A stretch of 64,000 bases of DNA. Origin: Chenopodium formosanum. Taxonomy: Eukaryota; Streptophyta; Magnoliopsida; Caryophyllales; Amaranthaceae. The position numbers and the translations under genes were made by a program. The notes under the pieces are model-generated. The model was not told the origin of the DNA, made no database searches, and was given only the letters and a program-made list of their open reading frames with translations. Below, one piece after another: positions 12,177-23,908 of this stretch (position 1 is its first letter; the number at the start of each line of letters is the position of its first letter). The stretch spans positions 83,578,295-83,642,294 of the forward strand of contig CM044874.1 of assembly GCA_024500155.1 (NCBI GenBank), in the 5' to 3' direction.

Positions 12177-15100
12177 TTGACAGTTCTGCTCCTCCTTAAG
12201 TACTCTCTAGATTTTCTGCCATCTACTAGATTTTCTGCCATCTACATGGTACTGGATTTGTCTCGTTTCTTTTTCTTTGTAAATGTTGCTTCTTTGTCTC
12301 TCTTAACTTTTAGCCGCTATTGCAGTGTTGGATACAGCAGCAGGCGTTTGGTGTGATACAAAGTCAGTAGTTACTAGTCCAAGAACTGGTCGGTATAGTG
12401 CTGATGCAGCCGGTGGAGATGCTTCTGTTGAGTTAACAAGGCGGTGCAGGCATGCTGCTGCTGCAGTTGGTGACCTAATTTTTATTTATGGTGGTCTACG
12501 TGGTGGTATGATAGCTTAGTTTCTATGATGTTTTTTTTTACACTGCTGAAATTAGCACCAAATCAATTGTACTTGTATCCTTATGAGTTATGACTACTAT
12601 AATTATGAAGTTTTCCTACTGGTTTCCATCTCTCTGTTTTCTTGTTTGATGTGTTATTTTCTTTGGTCAACTTTTAAATCTTGTATCTTTATAGGTTGAA
12701 TGACGTAGTCCTATTTTTGTTTTAGGTGTGCTACTTGATGACTTACTTGTTGCTGAAGATCTTGCTGCTGCGGAAACCACAAGTGCTGCTTCACATGCTG
12801 CAGCTGCAGCTGCTGCTTCCAATTCACCACCAGGAAGATTACCTGGAAGGTATGGTTTTGCCGATGACAGATTACGGGAGAATGATCCTGAATCAGTGGC
12901 AGATGGTGCAGTTGTGCTGGGGAGTCCTGTTGCCCCCCCAGTAAATGGTGACATGTATACAGATATAAACCATGAAAATGCCATGTTGCAGGGAAGCCGG
13001 TGAGCTAATGTCAAATTTATAGACTGGCTTGAGTTTAAGCTGTAAGATGGCCACTTAATATTTGTAAATTTAAGAGAATTACTGACACTAAGTATTTGCA
13101 GGAGGCTCAGCAAAGGAGTTGAGTATTTGGTTGAAGCTTCTGCAGCCGAAGCAGAGGCTATCAGTGCTACATTGGCTGCTGCTAAAGCACGTCAGGTTAA
13201 TGGTGAAGTAGAACTCCCAGATAGGGGTGATCGTGGTGCTGAGGCGACACCTAGTGGAAAACCTATACCAACTATGATCAAGCCAGACTCTTCTGTACCA
13301 ATTAGTACCCCTCCCCCAGGGGTCAGGCTCCATCATAGAGCTGTGAGTTTTTCATCCCCAATCTTGCTCAAGTGTTTCAATGGTTATTCATGGTTCTTTT
13401 TTCATGCTTAAAAGAGAAATTAATTACTTGAAAATATCTCCTGTCTTTATGAAGATACTGATTTTGCTTTTCTGTAGATACCTTCCTTTGTTAGTTGTCA
13501 AATTTCCCATTCCCTATGGAACCTGAGTTTACAAATAATAGCCTATATAAGTAGGGCCATTTCTGTTTTTTTCCCTCCATCTAATTTAATTTGTGGCATT
13601 TCTGAAAATGTAAGCATAAACCATTGCTATGCTGTTAAATTTTTCATCTTTCTCGACATCCTGAATTAATATACGACTATTGGTTCTGGTTAGAAGGAGT
13701 ATGTTTTGAACCGAGAAATGGTGCTTAAATGACCCTGAGCTTTCTGCTTGCAATATGCACGAATCAGTGCTGAATAACCTCTTTTGGTTTTTTAGGTAGT
13801 TGTAGCTGCAGAGACTGGCGGTGCTTTGGGTGGCATGGTTAGACAGCTATCTATTGATCAGTTTGAGAATGAAGGCAGGCGTGTTAGCTATGGGACGCCA
13901 GAGAATGCTACTGCGGCAAGGAAATTACTTGATAGGCAAATGTCGATCAACAGTGTTCCAAAAAAGGTATATGAATTATTCTCTGTTCTAATTTCATAAA
14001 AGTGCATATAAAATAAAGAGTTGATTTCTGAAAGTCCCACAGAGCCTGCAAGCTTTTAATAAAGAAGCAGTGAAATCAGAGCAATTATTGAGTCCATGAG
14101 ACTGGTGTTTTTTTTTTTTTTTAAATCCCAGAACTTGTTTAAGTTTTAAATTCATGCATGCCCTGCTTACTTATGACATGCATTCATTTAGTAAATCCGG
14201 ATCCATCTTAAACTGCTTTTATATAGTGTGATTAACGGAGTGCTCATTGTGTCTGAGTCTCTTGAGTAAGCTTTTATGAAATGCTAGACACATTTGTAGA
14301 ATTAAGAGCAAGATGTGCAAGACACATTTGCTAGAAATAAGGAAAATATGTGTTTTTAGTACATGAGTCCTTGACACATTCTGGCCTTTTAATCTCCATC
14401 ATAACCCTGGTTTTTATATTTTGACTCCCATTTGACCTCACATGCAACACAGTATATTTCTACTAATAAATTTTCACTGCTTCGTGTTTGCCTTCATATG
14501 TCAATACTATTCTTCCCTAGATGATACAAATATATTTTCATAGCACATGCCACTTTCAAAGGTAGTATTACGAGGCCATCAGGAGAATATATTGCTTTTA
14601 TCTTAAAAACAATGTATCTGATGTTTAGCCTATAAGGGATAAGCCATGAACCTTGTATTCTGTTGTAAGGTTTGTGACGTTTGTCTTGTTACACAAAAGA
14701 TAAACAATAAGCATGTATATATTTTTTTTGTGTGAGTCTGGCTTTGATTATGTGTATAGAAAATGCGAATTTAGTTTAAATGCTTCAGTAAGCCCAATTT
14801 TATTACTCCCTAACTCCTATTACCTCCCTAACTCCCTACTGCCATAAGTACTCTTTGGAATTGATTGTCATGTAGGTGTGTGCTGATTTTGTCTGATGTT
14901 AATTATGTTAGCCGAATTTCAGCTTTCTGGTTGTGTTCATTTTTCTTGATTTTATGGTCATCTGTCTGATCTCTCTTTCTTTCAGGTTGTAGCACATCTA
15001 CTTAAACCTCGAGGGTGGAAACCTCCGGTCCGCCGACAGTTTTTCTTGGACTGCAACGACATAGCGGATCTATGTGACAGTGCAGAACGAATATTTGCTA

Positions 15101-18100
15101 GTGAACCGAGTGTCCTTCAACTTAGAGCTCCTATAAAAATCTTTGGTGATTTGCATGGACAGTTTGGGGATCTTATGCGACTTTTTGATGAATATGGTTC
15201 TCCATCAACGGCTGGGGATATAGCGTAAGTGTTAATGTTGTACTTCCTCCGTTTCTTTTTATATGCATAACTTTTTAAATAAGGAAGTTTCAAATTAGAT
15301 GCATCACTTTCCTTTTTAGTTAATAAATTATCTCTATCTCTCACATATCACATGAGTCCCCTTTTTTCTTTCTCTCTCTCTCTCATCTCCAAAATTTGCC
15401 TAGGAGTCCGTGTTTATACAAATGATGCATCTAAAAAAAACGGAGGAAGTAGTTTATTTTCAATTTAGCTGAATAATCTGTATCTTAGTTTTATTTATGT
15501 TCGGCTGTTTAGCAGTCTAAAAGATGGAGTTTGAAAATGTGTTTGCAATATACCTTAGTCTTGAGTTTCTGAAAAAAACTAATGTTTACTTCCTAATAGG
15601 CCAATCCTTTTATTTATTTATTTATTTATTTTTATATTTTTTTATTGAAGTGGGATGTGGGGTGAGGGAGATGGAAGGTCCTTCAGAATTCTATGGTTGT
15701 GGTTGCTAAAGATCTTGTCTACAACATTCCTTTATTTCTTGCCATGCAATAACTGACTTCAGATTCAGTAGAGCTTTAGGGTTCGCATTTTTTTGCCTTA
15801 TAATTGGTCTTAAAAAATGCTGATGCAAATAATGCATAGTTTTTATAGAAACTTGTTTGGTTTATAAACGAGAGGTTTGCTTTGAATCGTTGGTGTAGTT
15901 TATAGGTTTTGTATGTGATTTTTCTGTGTCATGTACTGGGATTTATTATTCATGTGCTGATTATGCTTCTTTATATAATGTCAGATACATAGATTATCTC
16001 TTCTTAGGTGACTACGTAGACCGGGGACAGCATAGCTTGGAAACTATTACACTCCTACTTTCATTGAAGGTGCAACCTCTTTCTCTCTCTCTTTTCCCCC
16101 TTTTGGTGGGGAACAGGGGACGAAAAATGTGTTTATCTAATATTTGCCGTCTTTTGTCATTATATTTATTAGGTTGAGTATCCTCAAAATGTATTTATCT
16201 AATATTTGCCATCTTTTGTCATTATTTTTATTAGGTTGAGTATCCTCAAAATGTACATTTAATTCGAGGTAATCATGAAGCAGCTGATATCAATGCTCTT
16301 TTTGGCTTCAGAATTGAGTGCATTGAGCGCATGGTAAGCCCTTAGTGCATATGGAACATTAAAATTTTGTATAATGTCTATTTACTAGAATTTCAGGTTT
16401 TATAATATATACGTACGCATTGAATAGGGTGAAAGAGATGGTATCTGGGCATGGCATCGGTTCAACAGATTATTCAATTGGCTTCCTTTGGCAGCTCTTA
16501 TTGAGAAGAAAATTATATGTATGCATGGTGGCATTGGACGATCAATTAATCATGTAGAACAGATTGAGAACATTCAACGCCCTATTACAATGGAAGCTGG
16601 TTCAATTGTTCTGATGGATTTGTTATGGTTAGGCGCACCTATCCAAGTAGATGATCAGTTTGATTCTTGGGTCTATGTTTAGCCAGGAATGATTATGATA
16701 AAATGAATTTTTGCAGGTCGGATCCAACAGAAAATGATAGCGTGGAGGGTTTGCGTCCGAATGCCAGAGGTCCTGGTCTAGTCACATTTGGGGTGAGTAA
16801 TTTTGTGTAATCTGTTTGAGTAGATCTTCAATGTTGGTTAGCTAATTTTGTTGCTTAATTCAATTCTTTTAACTTGAAAACAATACTCCCTCTACTTTAT
16901 TCTGTCCTAGTCTCCTCATTTCATGTATATTGGTGGGAAAGGCATAGGGTGGTTGCTTGTATTTAAAATTTTAAATGTGTCATAGCTGGTCAGGTGCACG
17001 GAAACATGCAGTTTTCTTTCCATTTTTAGATGCTGTCATTCAGAGTCATGGTCACATTGAATTCTGTTCCTATCTGTTAATGCTTTGATAGATATCTGCC
17101 TTTATCTTGTTAATTTTTTGCTGGTTTCCACCATGGATAGGTACTCAACATTAATAATCACCATTTCATCTTAACATGTGGGATCACTCATGGTTGTTCA
17201 TCTGTTTTTGCTGCATTAGCAGTTGTAAATGTTGAAACATATGTGCAGGTTTTGTAGTGAATTTAGCATTTATTGCAAAATAATTGGGTTAAATGAACAG
17301 GATTAGTGCTTATGTTAGTCTTATCATTTGTTTTTTTTTTTTCCCTCATATGTTAGATTTGTTTCCAGTGCATTTGAAGCATTTTGTTTGACGTAAGATT
17401 TTTGTCAATTGTTTTGTTGATTTTGATGATTACTTCCTCTGTCCCAATTTAATCCCTATTATTTATTTTTGTCAATGGTTTTTTATTTATTTATTTATTT
17501 TTTATTTTTTTCTCGTGTGAGAATAAAGCATCAGATCATGACATAAAATTCTATGATCTAAAAGTTGTGGCTTTATCATGCTATTTTTTGCCTGATTATA
17601 GCTTGTCTGTGACCTTAGATCTGTACAGTGTTTGAGGTGTGGGTGTTCTCATTTTGCAGCCTGATCGTGTCATGGAATTTTGTAACAACAATGATCTTCA
17701 GTTGATTGTACGTGCACACGAATGTGTTATGGATGGTTTTGAGCGGTTCGCTCAAGGGCATTTAATTACTTTATTTTCAGCTACCAACTATTGTGGTAAG
17801 TTCAAGTCCCCACTTTTTCGCGTCATATTGTGAGCCTTGCTAAGTTTATTTTCTGACATTAAACTAGTCTACTGAAAGCTTCATTTTTTTTTTCTCTTCT
17901 TAGGTACTGCAAATAACGCAGGAGCTATCTTGGTATTAGGAAGGGATCTAGTAGTGGTTCCAAAACTTATTCATCCCCTGCCTCCAGCAATTTCATCACC
18001 GGAGACATCTCCGGATCGACATATTGAGGATACTTGGATGCAGGTTTGGTGATTTTGTTCAATTTCCCGTTGTAGATATCTACAGTTAGTTTCTTCTCTT

Positions 18101-18215
18101 GGAATTCATTCTCATTTTTTGATGGCTGCAGGAGCTTAATGCTAACCGACCGCCGACACCGACAAGAGGCCGTCCTCAAGTTGCAAATGATCGGGGTTCT
18201 CTTGCTTGGATCTAA
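6471..18215 (+). CDS. BSL3: Kelch-repeat Ser/Thr protein phosphatase, BSL2/BSL3 type
   Basis: Exons: 6471-6909, 7539-7599, 7750-7828, 7917-7996, 8092-8186, 8317-8416, 10730-10799, 11553-11654, 11776-11857, 12326-12505, 12726-12999, 13102-13342, 13796-13966, 14986-15224, 15985-16069, 16235-16333, 16428-16627, 16717-16792, 17660-17795, 17904-18043, 18132-18215. All borders are GT-AG and the frame stays open to TAA, giving 1010 aa. A Ser- and Gln-rich N-terminus (residues 1-65) precedes Kelch repeats (about 65-480) and a C-terminal PPP phosphatase. Its metal and catalytic motifs are intact: GDLHG 712-716, GDYVDRG 746-752, GNHE 778-781, HGG 832-834, RAHE 909-912. Length and N-terminus fit BSL2/BSL3, not the shorter BSL1; the two cannot be separated here. 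In Arabidopsis the BSU1/BSL family dephosphorylates the GSK3-like kinase BIN2 in brassinosteroid signalling. The upstream in-frame ATG at 6435 lies outside the conserved start context, so 6471 is preferred. Confidence 0.96.
8417..10729 (+). other. BSL intron 6 (2.3 kb) with a long GA microsatellite
   Basis: This is the largest intron of the BSL gene, bounded by GTAAGA and TTGCTTAG. It contains poly-C/T runs near 8440-8465, a local direct repeat of TGATGAGGGGGTATGATGGT (near 9288 and 9319), and an uninterrupted (AG)n tract at 10023-10103. Short ORFs in it have no recognisable family. Confidence 0.85.
10023..10103 (+). repeat. (AG)n microsatellite
   Basis: About 80 bp of uninterrupted AG dinucleotide in BSL intron 6, followed by a G run. 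It is a probable length-polymorphic marker. The Arg-Glu peptides read through it are artefacts. Confidence 0.95.
12097..12174. repeat. (TA)n microsatellite
   Basis: About 78 bp of pure TA dinucleotide in BSL intron 9, ending 151 bp before exon 10. Confidence 0.95.
13967..14985 (+). other. BSL intron 13 (1.0 kb)
   Basis: An ordinary AT-rich intron between GTATAT and TTTCAG borders. I see no element with clear termini inside it. Confidence 0.85.
15243..15449. mobile_element. Stowaway-type MITE (207 bp) in BSL intron 14
   Basis: It begins CTTCCTCCGTTTCTTTTTAT and ends AAAAAAACGGAGGAAG, with TA on both sides (15241-15242 and 15450-15451). These are the termini and target duplication of Stowaway MITEs. 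It begins 18 bp downstream of the exon 14 donor. Confidence 0.85.
16131..16254 (+). repeat. 62-bp tandem duplication over the exon 16 acceptor of BSL
   Basis: Two adjacent near-identical 62-bp units, each with the polypyrimidine tract, the TTATTAG acceptor and the first codons of exon 16. The upstream acceptor would start an exon at 16173. The downstream one starts at 16235 and is the one that keeps the phosphatase frame. From the upstream acceptor the reading frame is GTT GAG TAT CCT CAA AAT GTA TTT ATC TAA, an immediate stop, so that site is a decoy. Confidence 0.9.
16793..17659 (+). other. BSL intron 18 (0.87 kb)
   Basis: This AT-rich intron lies between exons encoding the segment after HGG and the RAHE motif. 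It contains partial CTCCCTCTACTTTATTCTGT-like and TTCCTCTGTCCCAATTTAAT-like stretches (near 16886 and 17433). They resemble single ends of Stowaway-like elements, and I found no matching partner ends. Confidence 0.75.
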
Positions 18216-19702
18216 TTGGAGTGTAATGGTTTGCCACTCATATTGGATCTTGCTTCCACCCGGGGGTTTTGGCATTTGGTATCGCAGGATGCTGTATATA
18301 GAATGTCCTGAACTCAATTTAAGCCATGAAAATTTTGAAGACCCTCTTGGGATAACCACACGTTCGGAGGTCTTCAATTGATGATGGATGTATGGATCTC
18401 AGTGCGATTGGGAGTTCACTCATCTCAGTGGGATGTGCTATAAGAATTGCCAGCATGGGTATCCTAGGGAGTTGGCCCGTGTACATTTTGATCAAAATAT
18501 GCTGGTGGAAAGTCCAGAGTCTGGGTTATTTCTTTAGTCAGGTCGATAGTTTTGGGTATTCTTCTGATTAGTTTTCTATTATTTTTTTTTTGGTTTGGTC
18601 ATCGATTAGGGTGTATTTGTCACACAAGTTGGGTGTATGCTATTGGTGAGGTAACATTATATCAAATCCATGGTGAGATGTCCTTGTATAATAGAGGTAA
18701 TGTTTGTAATTTTGTGTTCATTTTTCTGTGTAACTTGAATTTTTTTTTTATCAAGAGGTATGAAAGTTTTTTGCCTAGCAAGTGCTCCATGCAAAAATAG
18801 ATGTTGCCCTCTTATACATTTAAGGCGTCCCTGTTGGCCCCAATTGTTTTTATACGCTATTAAAAGAAAAAGAAATTCTTCCTCGAGAGTTGAGTCCATA
18901 ACAACCATGTTTTAGGGTTGAAGAATTTAAGAATGACCAATGTAAATTATTTTGAAGCTCAGATTAGGGTAAAAAAAAATAGTACTATCAGTTAAGGCAA
19001 TCAATTCAGCCTTAAGCTGTAGGATTGATGCCAACAGGGATGTCAAGAATTTGATACCGGTAGACTTGCAGTAGCCGATAGCCCGATAGGATAAGCAGGT
19101 ATGACATGCCAGTTTCGGAGTGGGGGAGAAATACAGACAGAAACTTCTTATTCGGTTTCAGTTTGTAAGAAGCTAACTTGCTGTAGTTTGCAACTTCTCC
19201 ACAGCTGAGATGGTAATCAGAATATGTAAACTAAGATTTTTACCTGAGACGTGTGACCTCATCATTCTGTTTGAATTTTGCAATCTTATTAAGTTACAAT
19301 GATTCTTTTTCCAAGCAAACAAAAAGTAATAATATATCCAATTATGTAATTACTCTGTACAAGGTTGCAAAGATCAAATAAATGGATAATCTAACTTGTG
19401 CTGCCATACATCAGTAACACATTGTATCATCGTAGATTCTCTGTTCCCTACAGAATAGGCGACAAATCACAACTACACTACTACGCTATACCTGGTCAGA
19501 GCTCAAACGAATCTACAGAACTGAGTTTAACTTAAACCATATCAATCATCTGCTCAACAGAAAGGAATGGATACTCTACAAAGCTCTACCAAGGGCATGG
19601 TGGGTGAATACAAATTATAGCCTATAAATCCTGTACTTAGAAAAGCCTTTCAGGAGAGTAACTTTCATCCCAAGCAAAGTAGCTTTCATTCCAGGTGACA
19701 CA
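18216..19702. other. 3' UTRs and spacer between convergent genes
   Basis: This 1.5-kb stretch separates the BSL stop (+) from the DNAJC8-like stop (-). The first several hundred bases (to roughly 18.8 kb) probably carry the BSL 3' UTR. The last few hundred (from roughly 19.35 kb) probably carry the 3' UTR of the opposite gene. No other gene is seen. The closeness leaves room for overlapping antisense 3' ends. Confidence 0.6.
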
Positions 19703-22020
19703 TTAACCTCGTTTTACTGGCCTCTGAACATAAGATTTGTTTGGATCTTCTGTTTTAAGCTTTGGTGGCCGAATCTCACCCTTTTTTCCCTGCATAGCCA
19801 GTAATGTAAACATATTGCATATGTAAAAACATCCATCTCATACCACAGCTATAATAAATAATATAATTCGTAGATTATTGTTATTTATTTAAAATAACAT
19901 TGTTTACCTTCTTTCCACTTTTCATAAAATCTCTCCAACTAGAAACCTGCAGAAGAAAGCAGAGAGGATAATCAATCATCAGCAGGTATGTCACACTTGA
20001 CGTTTTCCAGGCCATCCCAAATATTATAGAAAACTAACAAGATAAAATCTTATCATCAACTGATTCAGTGAGAAGATAAAAATTTGAACATAATGGCATG
20101 TAGCAACCCAATCCAGTAAACTAGATTTGAAAAACAAAGAGCAGTTGATTTGGTGTGAATAATAATAGTGAACTCTAATTAGCTATAAATAATTGGCATG
20201 ACATAGTAATTTGGTTTACAAGAACTATTGCAGATATCTAAACAAAACACAGAGATAGGAGAAAGGAAAATAGCCAAACCCTTGTTTCTCTTGTTCCTTC
20301 CCACTGCTCCTCATGCTCACGCTTCCTTTTCCAAACGTCCTTTTGTTCCTCTTCATCCTTCTTCAGCCTGCCCTCCTCCTCAGATATCTAGCAATGGCAG
20401 AGAGGGGATAAGCATGATAGTGTGAAGAACAAACAAATTGAGACAATTAAAATAATTTTTACAATTAAAATAATTTTTGTTTGAAAATTACCCTCATAGC
20501 CATTTTTCTCCTCCTCCATTCTTGCTCAGTTAGAATCTCTCTTACTTTCAATTTCAGCTGTTGCTTAAACTCCTCTGACTGCTCGTATTCTTTATCAAAT
20601 TTCTGTCAATATATAGCATATTTCTAAGTAGCTCAAACATTAAGAGTAAATGTAAAATATACAAAAACCAAATATAGAAAATTGTAGATATGGGCCCTAT
20701 AAACCTTAGGTAAGGTGGCCAGACACCTATAAGTATTGTATACATAGAAAAGTCAATTATGAACAATATAAGATACTACCACTCAAGGTCCCTTCTCTTT
20801 GTGTACATTATCATACTTACCCCTAGTTCCATATTAATTATTAAATCAAACAAAAACTGACAAAAAATTCAGTGGACGTTTTCAACAAATAAGGCCTGAA
20901 CACAAAGACTGGCATAATAACACCTCATATTTTTATCAACCCCCTATTTATGGCAATAACGGGTAGCGTGTTGGCTCACCTTCGGCCTAGGCCAAGACAA
21001 GGCAAGGCAAGGCATCTTAACTTAAGAAATGATTGTGAGGTAAGGCAAAAGAGACGAGTTACATGGTTCCAGGAATCAAATAGGCCTCCCAAGGTCTTTT
21101 GGAAACCTTAGGAAACACCACAATGCCTAACCTTTCCAGATACGAAAATGTTCTCTGGTTGCTAAATTTGAAGACTACAATACACAATGTTAGACCATTT
21201 TTGGAAATTTTGGGACATGGTGTCGAAAATTCTAGTAATGGTAAGGGATATTTTCAGGGTCATAAGATATTGATCAAAACCATATACGGTAACTAGTTAG
21301 TCACATAAAGACCCATGGTGGCATTGAATTAGTGACTGAATACATAGATAAATAGATAGCTAGAGGCAAACACCCAAAGTGGATGGTTCCATGGGAATCA
21401 TCTTGCCCTACTTTTCCAACTTCAAAAAAGTCAAAGTTGTCCAAAAAGAAGGCATCCACGCTTTTTGACAAATTTTGGGAAATTTTTAAAGAGTTAAAAT
21501 GGATGTGGAGGGTGTCCCCAAGGTATATAAAAAAGTTTAAAAAGTTAACATGCATACCAATAAGTGTACAAAGACCTAAAAATGAGTTTGGTACAAATAT
21601 GGATAAACGGAAATATGTTGTAATGAATAGTTCCAAGCACCCAAAATTGATCAATTATATGCACTTAAGAGAAGTGGAAGGTTTCAACCACCCAATTAGA
21701 TTCCTAGGATCTTGTGAGGTCCATGGAAATCATCTCTTCTTCTTTCTTTACTGGGCACAGAAAAGAACAAAAAAAAAAATTCTAAAACTGAAGGTTGTTT
21801 CCCACACTTTTAGACCAAAGTTTCAGGGATAAAAAAATCAATAATTGAAGGAGGAGGGGGGTTGTGGTGGAGTGTCCCATGGGTTCTTAAAAGCTGATTT
21901 CAAACTACAATAGACCTACTAATAAGTCTAGAAAGTCTGTCAAATGAGAATGATATAATGAAATTGACTGAAGTGCGCCTCTTTGAGTGAGAACCCCCCC
22001 CCCCCCCCCCCCCCCCCCCA

Positions 22021-22055
<35 letters not shown>

Positions 22056-23835
22056 TCACCGCAGCTTTTTATCTACATGGCCATTTATATCCTATTTATC
22101 ATATTTCACTTTAACCAAAATAGATAAATTAAAAATCGTCAAAAATAATCTTAATACCAAATTGCAATAGTAAGATATGCTACTCCCACAGTGATAAGTG
22201 CCAAACACATCAGTCTATTATGATTAAGACAAATATCTAGTTGCCCTTAACAAAAGAGGCTAGCATATGGCAAACTATGTATAAGAATTGAATGGGGAAA
22301 TAATGATTCGAAGCATCCAACAAGTGATCCTTACGTACGCTTGCAGAAGGGGACAAAAGAGAGAGAAGCTAGAAAAGGTGCAGCAGCAACAGACCACAGC
22401 AGTGGCACAACAACAAGTCACAGCAGACACCATAGTGGAGCAGGGAGAGCAACTGCCAGCTGAGCACTAAAAGCCAATCAAGAAGAATCACCTTTGGGAA
22501 TTATAATATATAATGAAAGAGAGGGTATAGAGTAGGCAGGCAATGTTTTGAGTGTAAATTGGAGAGTTGTGAGCTAAACTCACAGTGGAGGTTGATGGGC
22601 TGAACCTATCACTTGTGTAAACCCTTTGTTTGTTAATGAAAGCTTCAATCTTTCCCTCTCATTTCTGTTTATTTGCTAGCATATTTTTGTGTGTGTGCTT
22701 CTGTATTTTGATTGAATTTCAGGGGCTATAAGAGTTGAGAAGGAAGATTATGTCATTGAAATATATGATCGCAGAGCATTCACGATTTTTACTCTAAATC
22801 AATGATTTCTTCAATTCTGGTGGTTACTATTACTAGTTCGAGAGAGAGGGTGGTGTTAAGATGAAATCGAAACTACATCTCGCTAATGTGATGCATGCAA
22901 ACTAGAAGCAATGTAGCACCATCTAAACAACAATAAGATGTATCAAGGCTAAGAAGAAGCAGCAATAATTGTTTGTCATCTAAAACCAGCAACAAAACAA
23001 TAGCATGCATGCATATGTACTATCAAATGCAAATGAAAGGAATTGCGAAACAAAAACCATCAAGTGAATTAGAGAAAAATGTCTTCAACTAGAAAAGATC
23101 GTCGAAGGAAAAGTCAAGTTAAAATGGCAAGTGTATTTACCTCATCAACAATAAATTTTATTTTTGAAGCAGTTTCTTTCTTCAACTTTTTCTTTCTCAC
23201 TGATAGAAGTTCCTCTGCAATTCCAATGAAACAATTCAATCATTTGATCTTGATGAATGCAAAAAGAAGTCTGAATATTGATATCTCAAAGGAGATATAA
23301 TACAAAAGGTGTGATACAGAAAAAAGAGCAAAGAAACATGTAGAAAAGAAAAAAAAAATTGAAACGCAACAAATGATGAATTAAGAGCCATATACTAACT
23401 CCAAAATTAACTTTGGCAAAGAGTCACCACAGATGTAAAAGCCACTATGTTGATTTCATAAATAAGCTGTTTGCTGACCTTTTGCAGATTTGACTTGGCA
23501 AAGTACATACTCTCTTTCCTGTGAATCAAGAAGTTGCTGTTGGGCTTTCGCTAATGCTGCACAAGTCAAAAGTCAAAAGTCTTCACAGTCAAGAGCAAAA
23601 TCAATGCTCTAAAAAAAGAAAGACACATATGAGATTATAAGCTTAAGCTGTACCAAGAAGAAAAGTGAAAAGCTTTCTCTACCCTTCCCCCCTCCACAAC
23701 TCCCTCCCCCCCCCCCCCCCCCCCCCCCTTTCCCCGCCCTCTTGCCTTGAGCATTGTAAACATCCACTGATCCACAATATAAGATGATTAACTAATAATC
23801 CTCACATATGTCCATTACATTCCCACAAGGAACTT

Positions 23836-23908
<73 letters not shown>

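Larger units (their letters stand above)
20603..23140 (-). other. Intron 5 of the DNAJC8-like gene (2.5 kb) with repeat-family insertion
   Basis: This large intron carries diverged copies of the window's ~325-bp repeat family (about 21050-21830). It also has a C run followed by an A run (21994-22052). A segment at about 22280-22670 has a Gln-rich ORF followed by AGCTAAACTCACAGTGGAGG and TAACAAACAAAGGG-like sequence, which may be a retroelement remnant that I cannot name. Confidence 0.7.

Noticed and set aside
16488..16682. Separate 64-codon gene starting MAALIEKKIICMHGG
   Set aside because: It is exon 17 of the BSL gene read on into the following intron.
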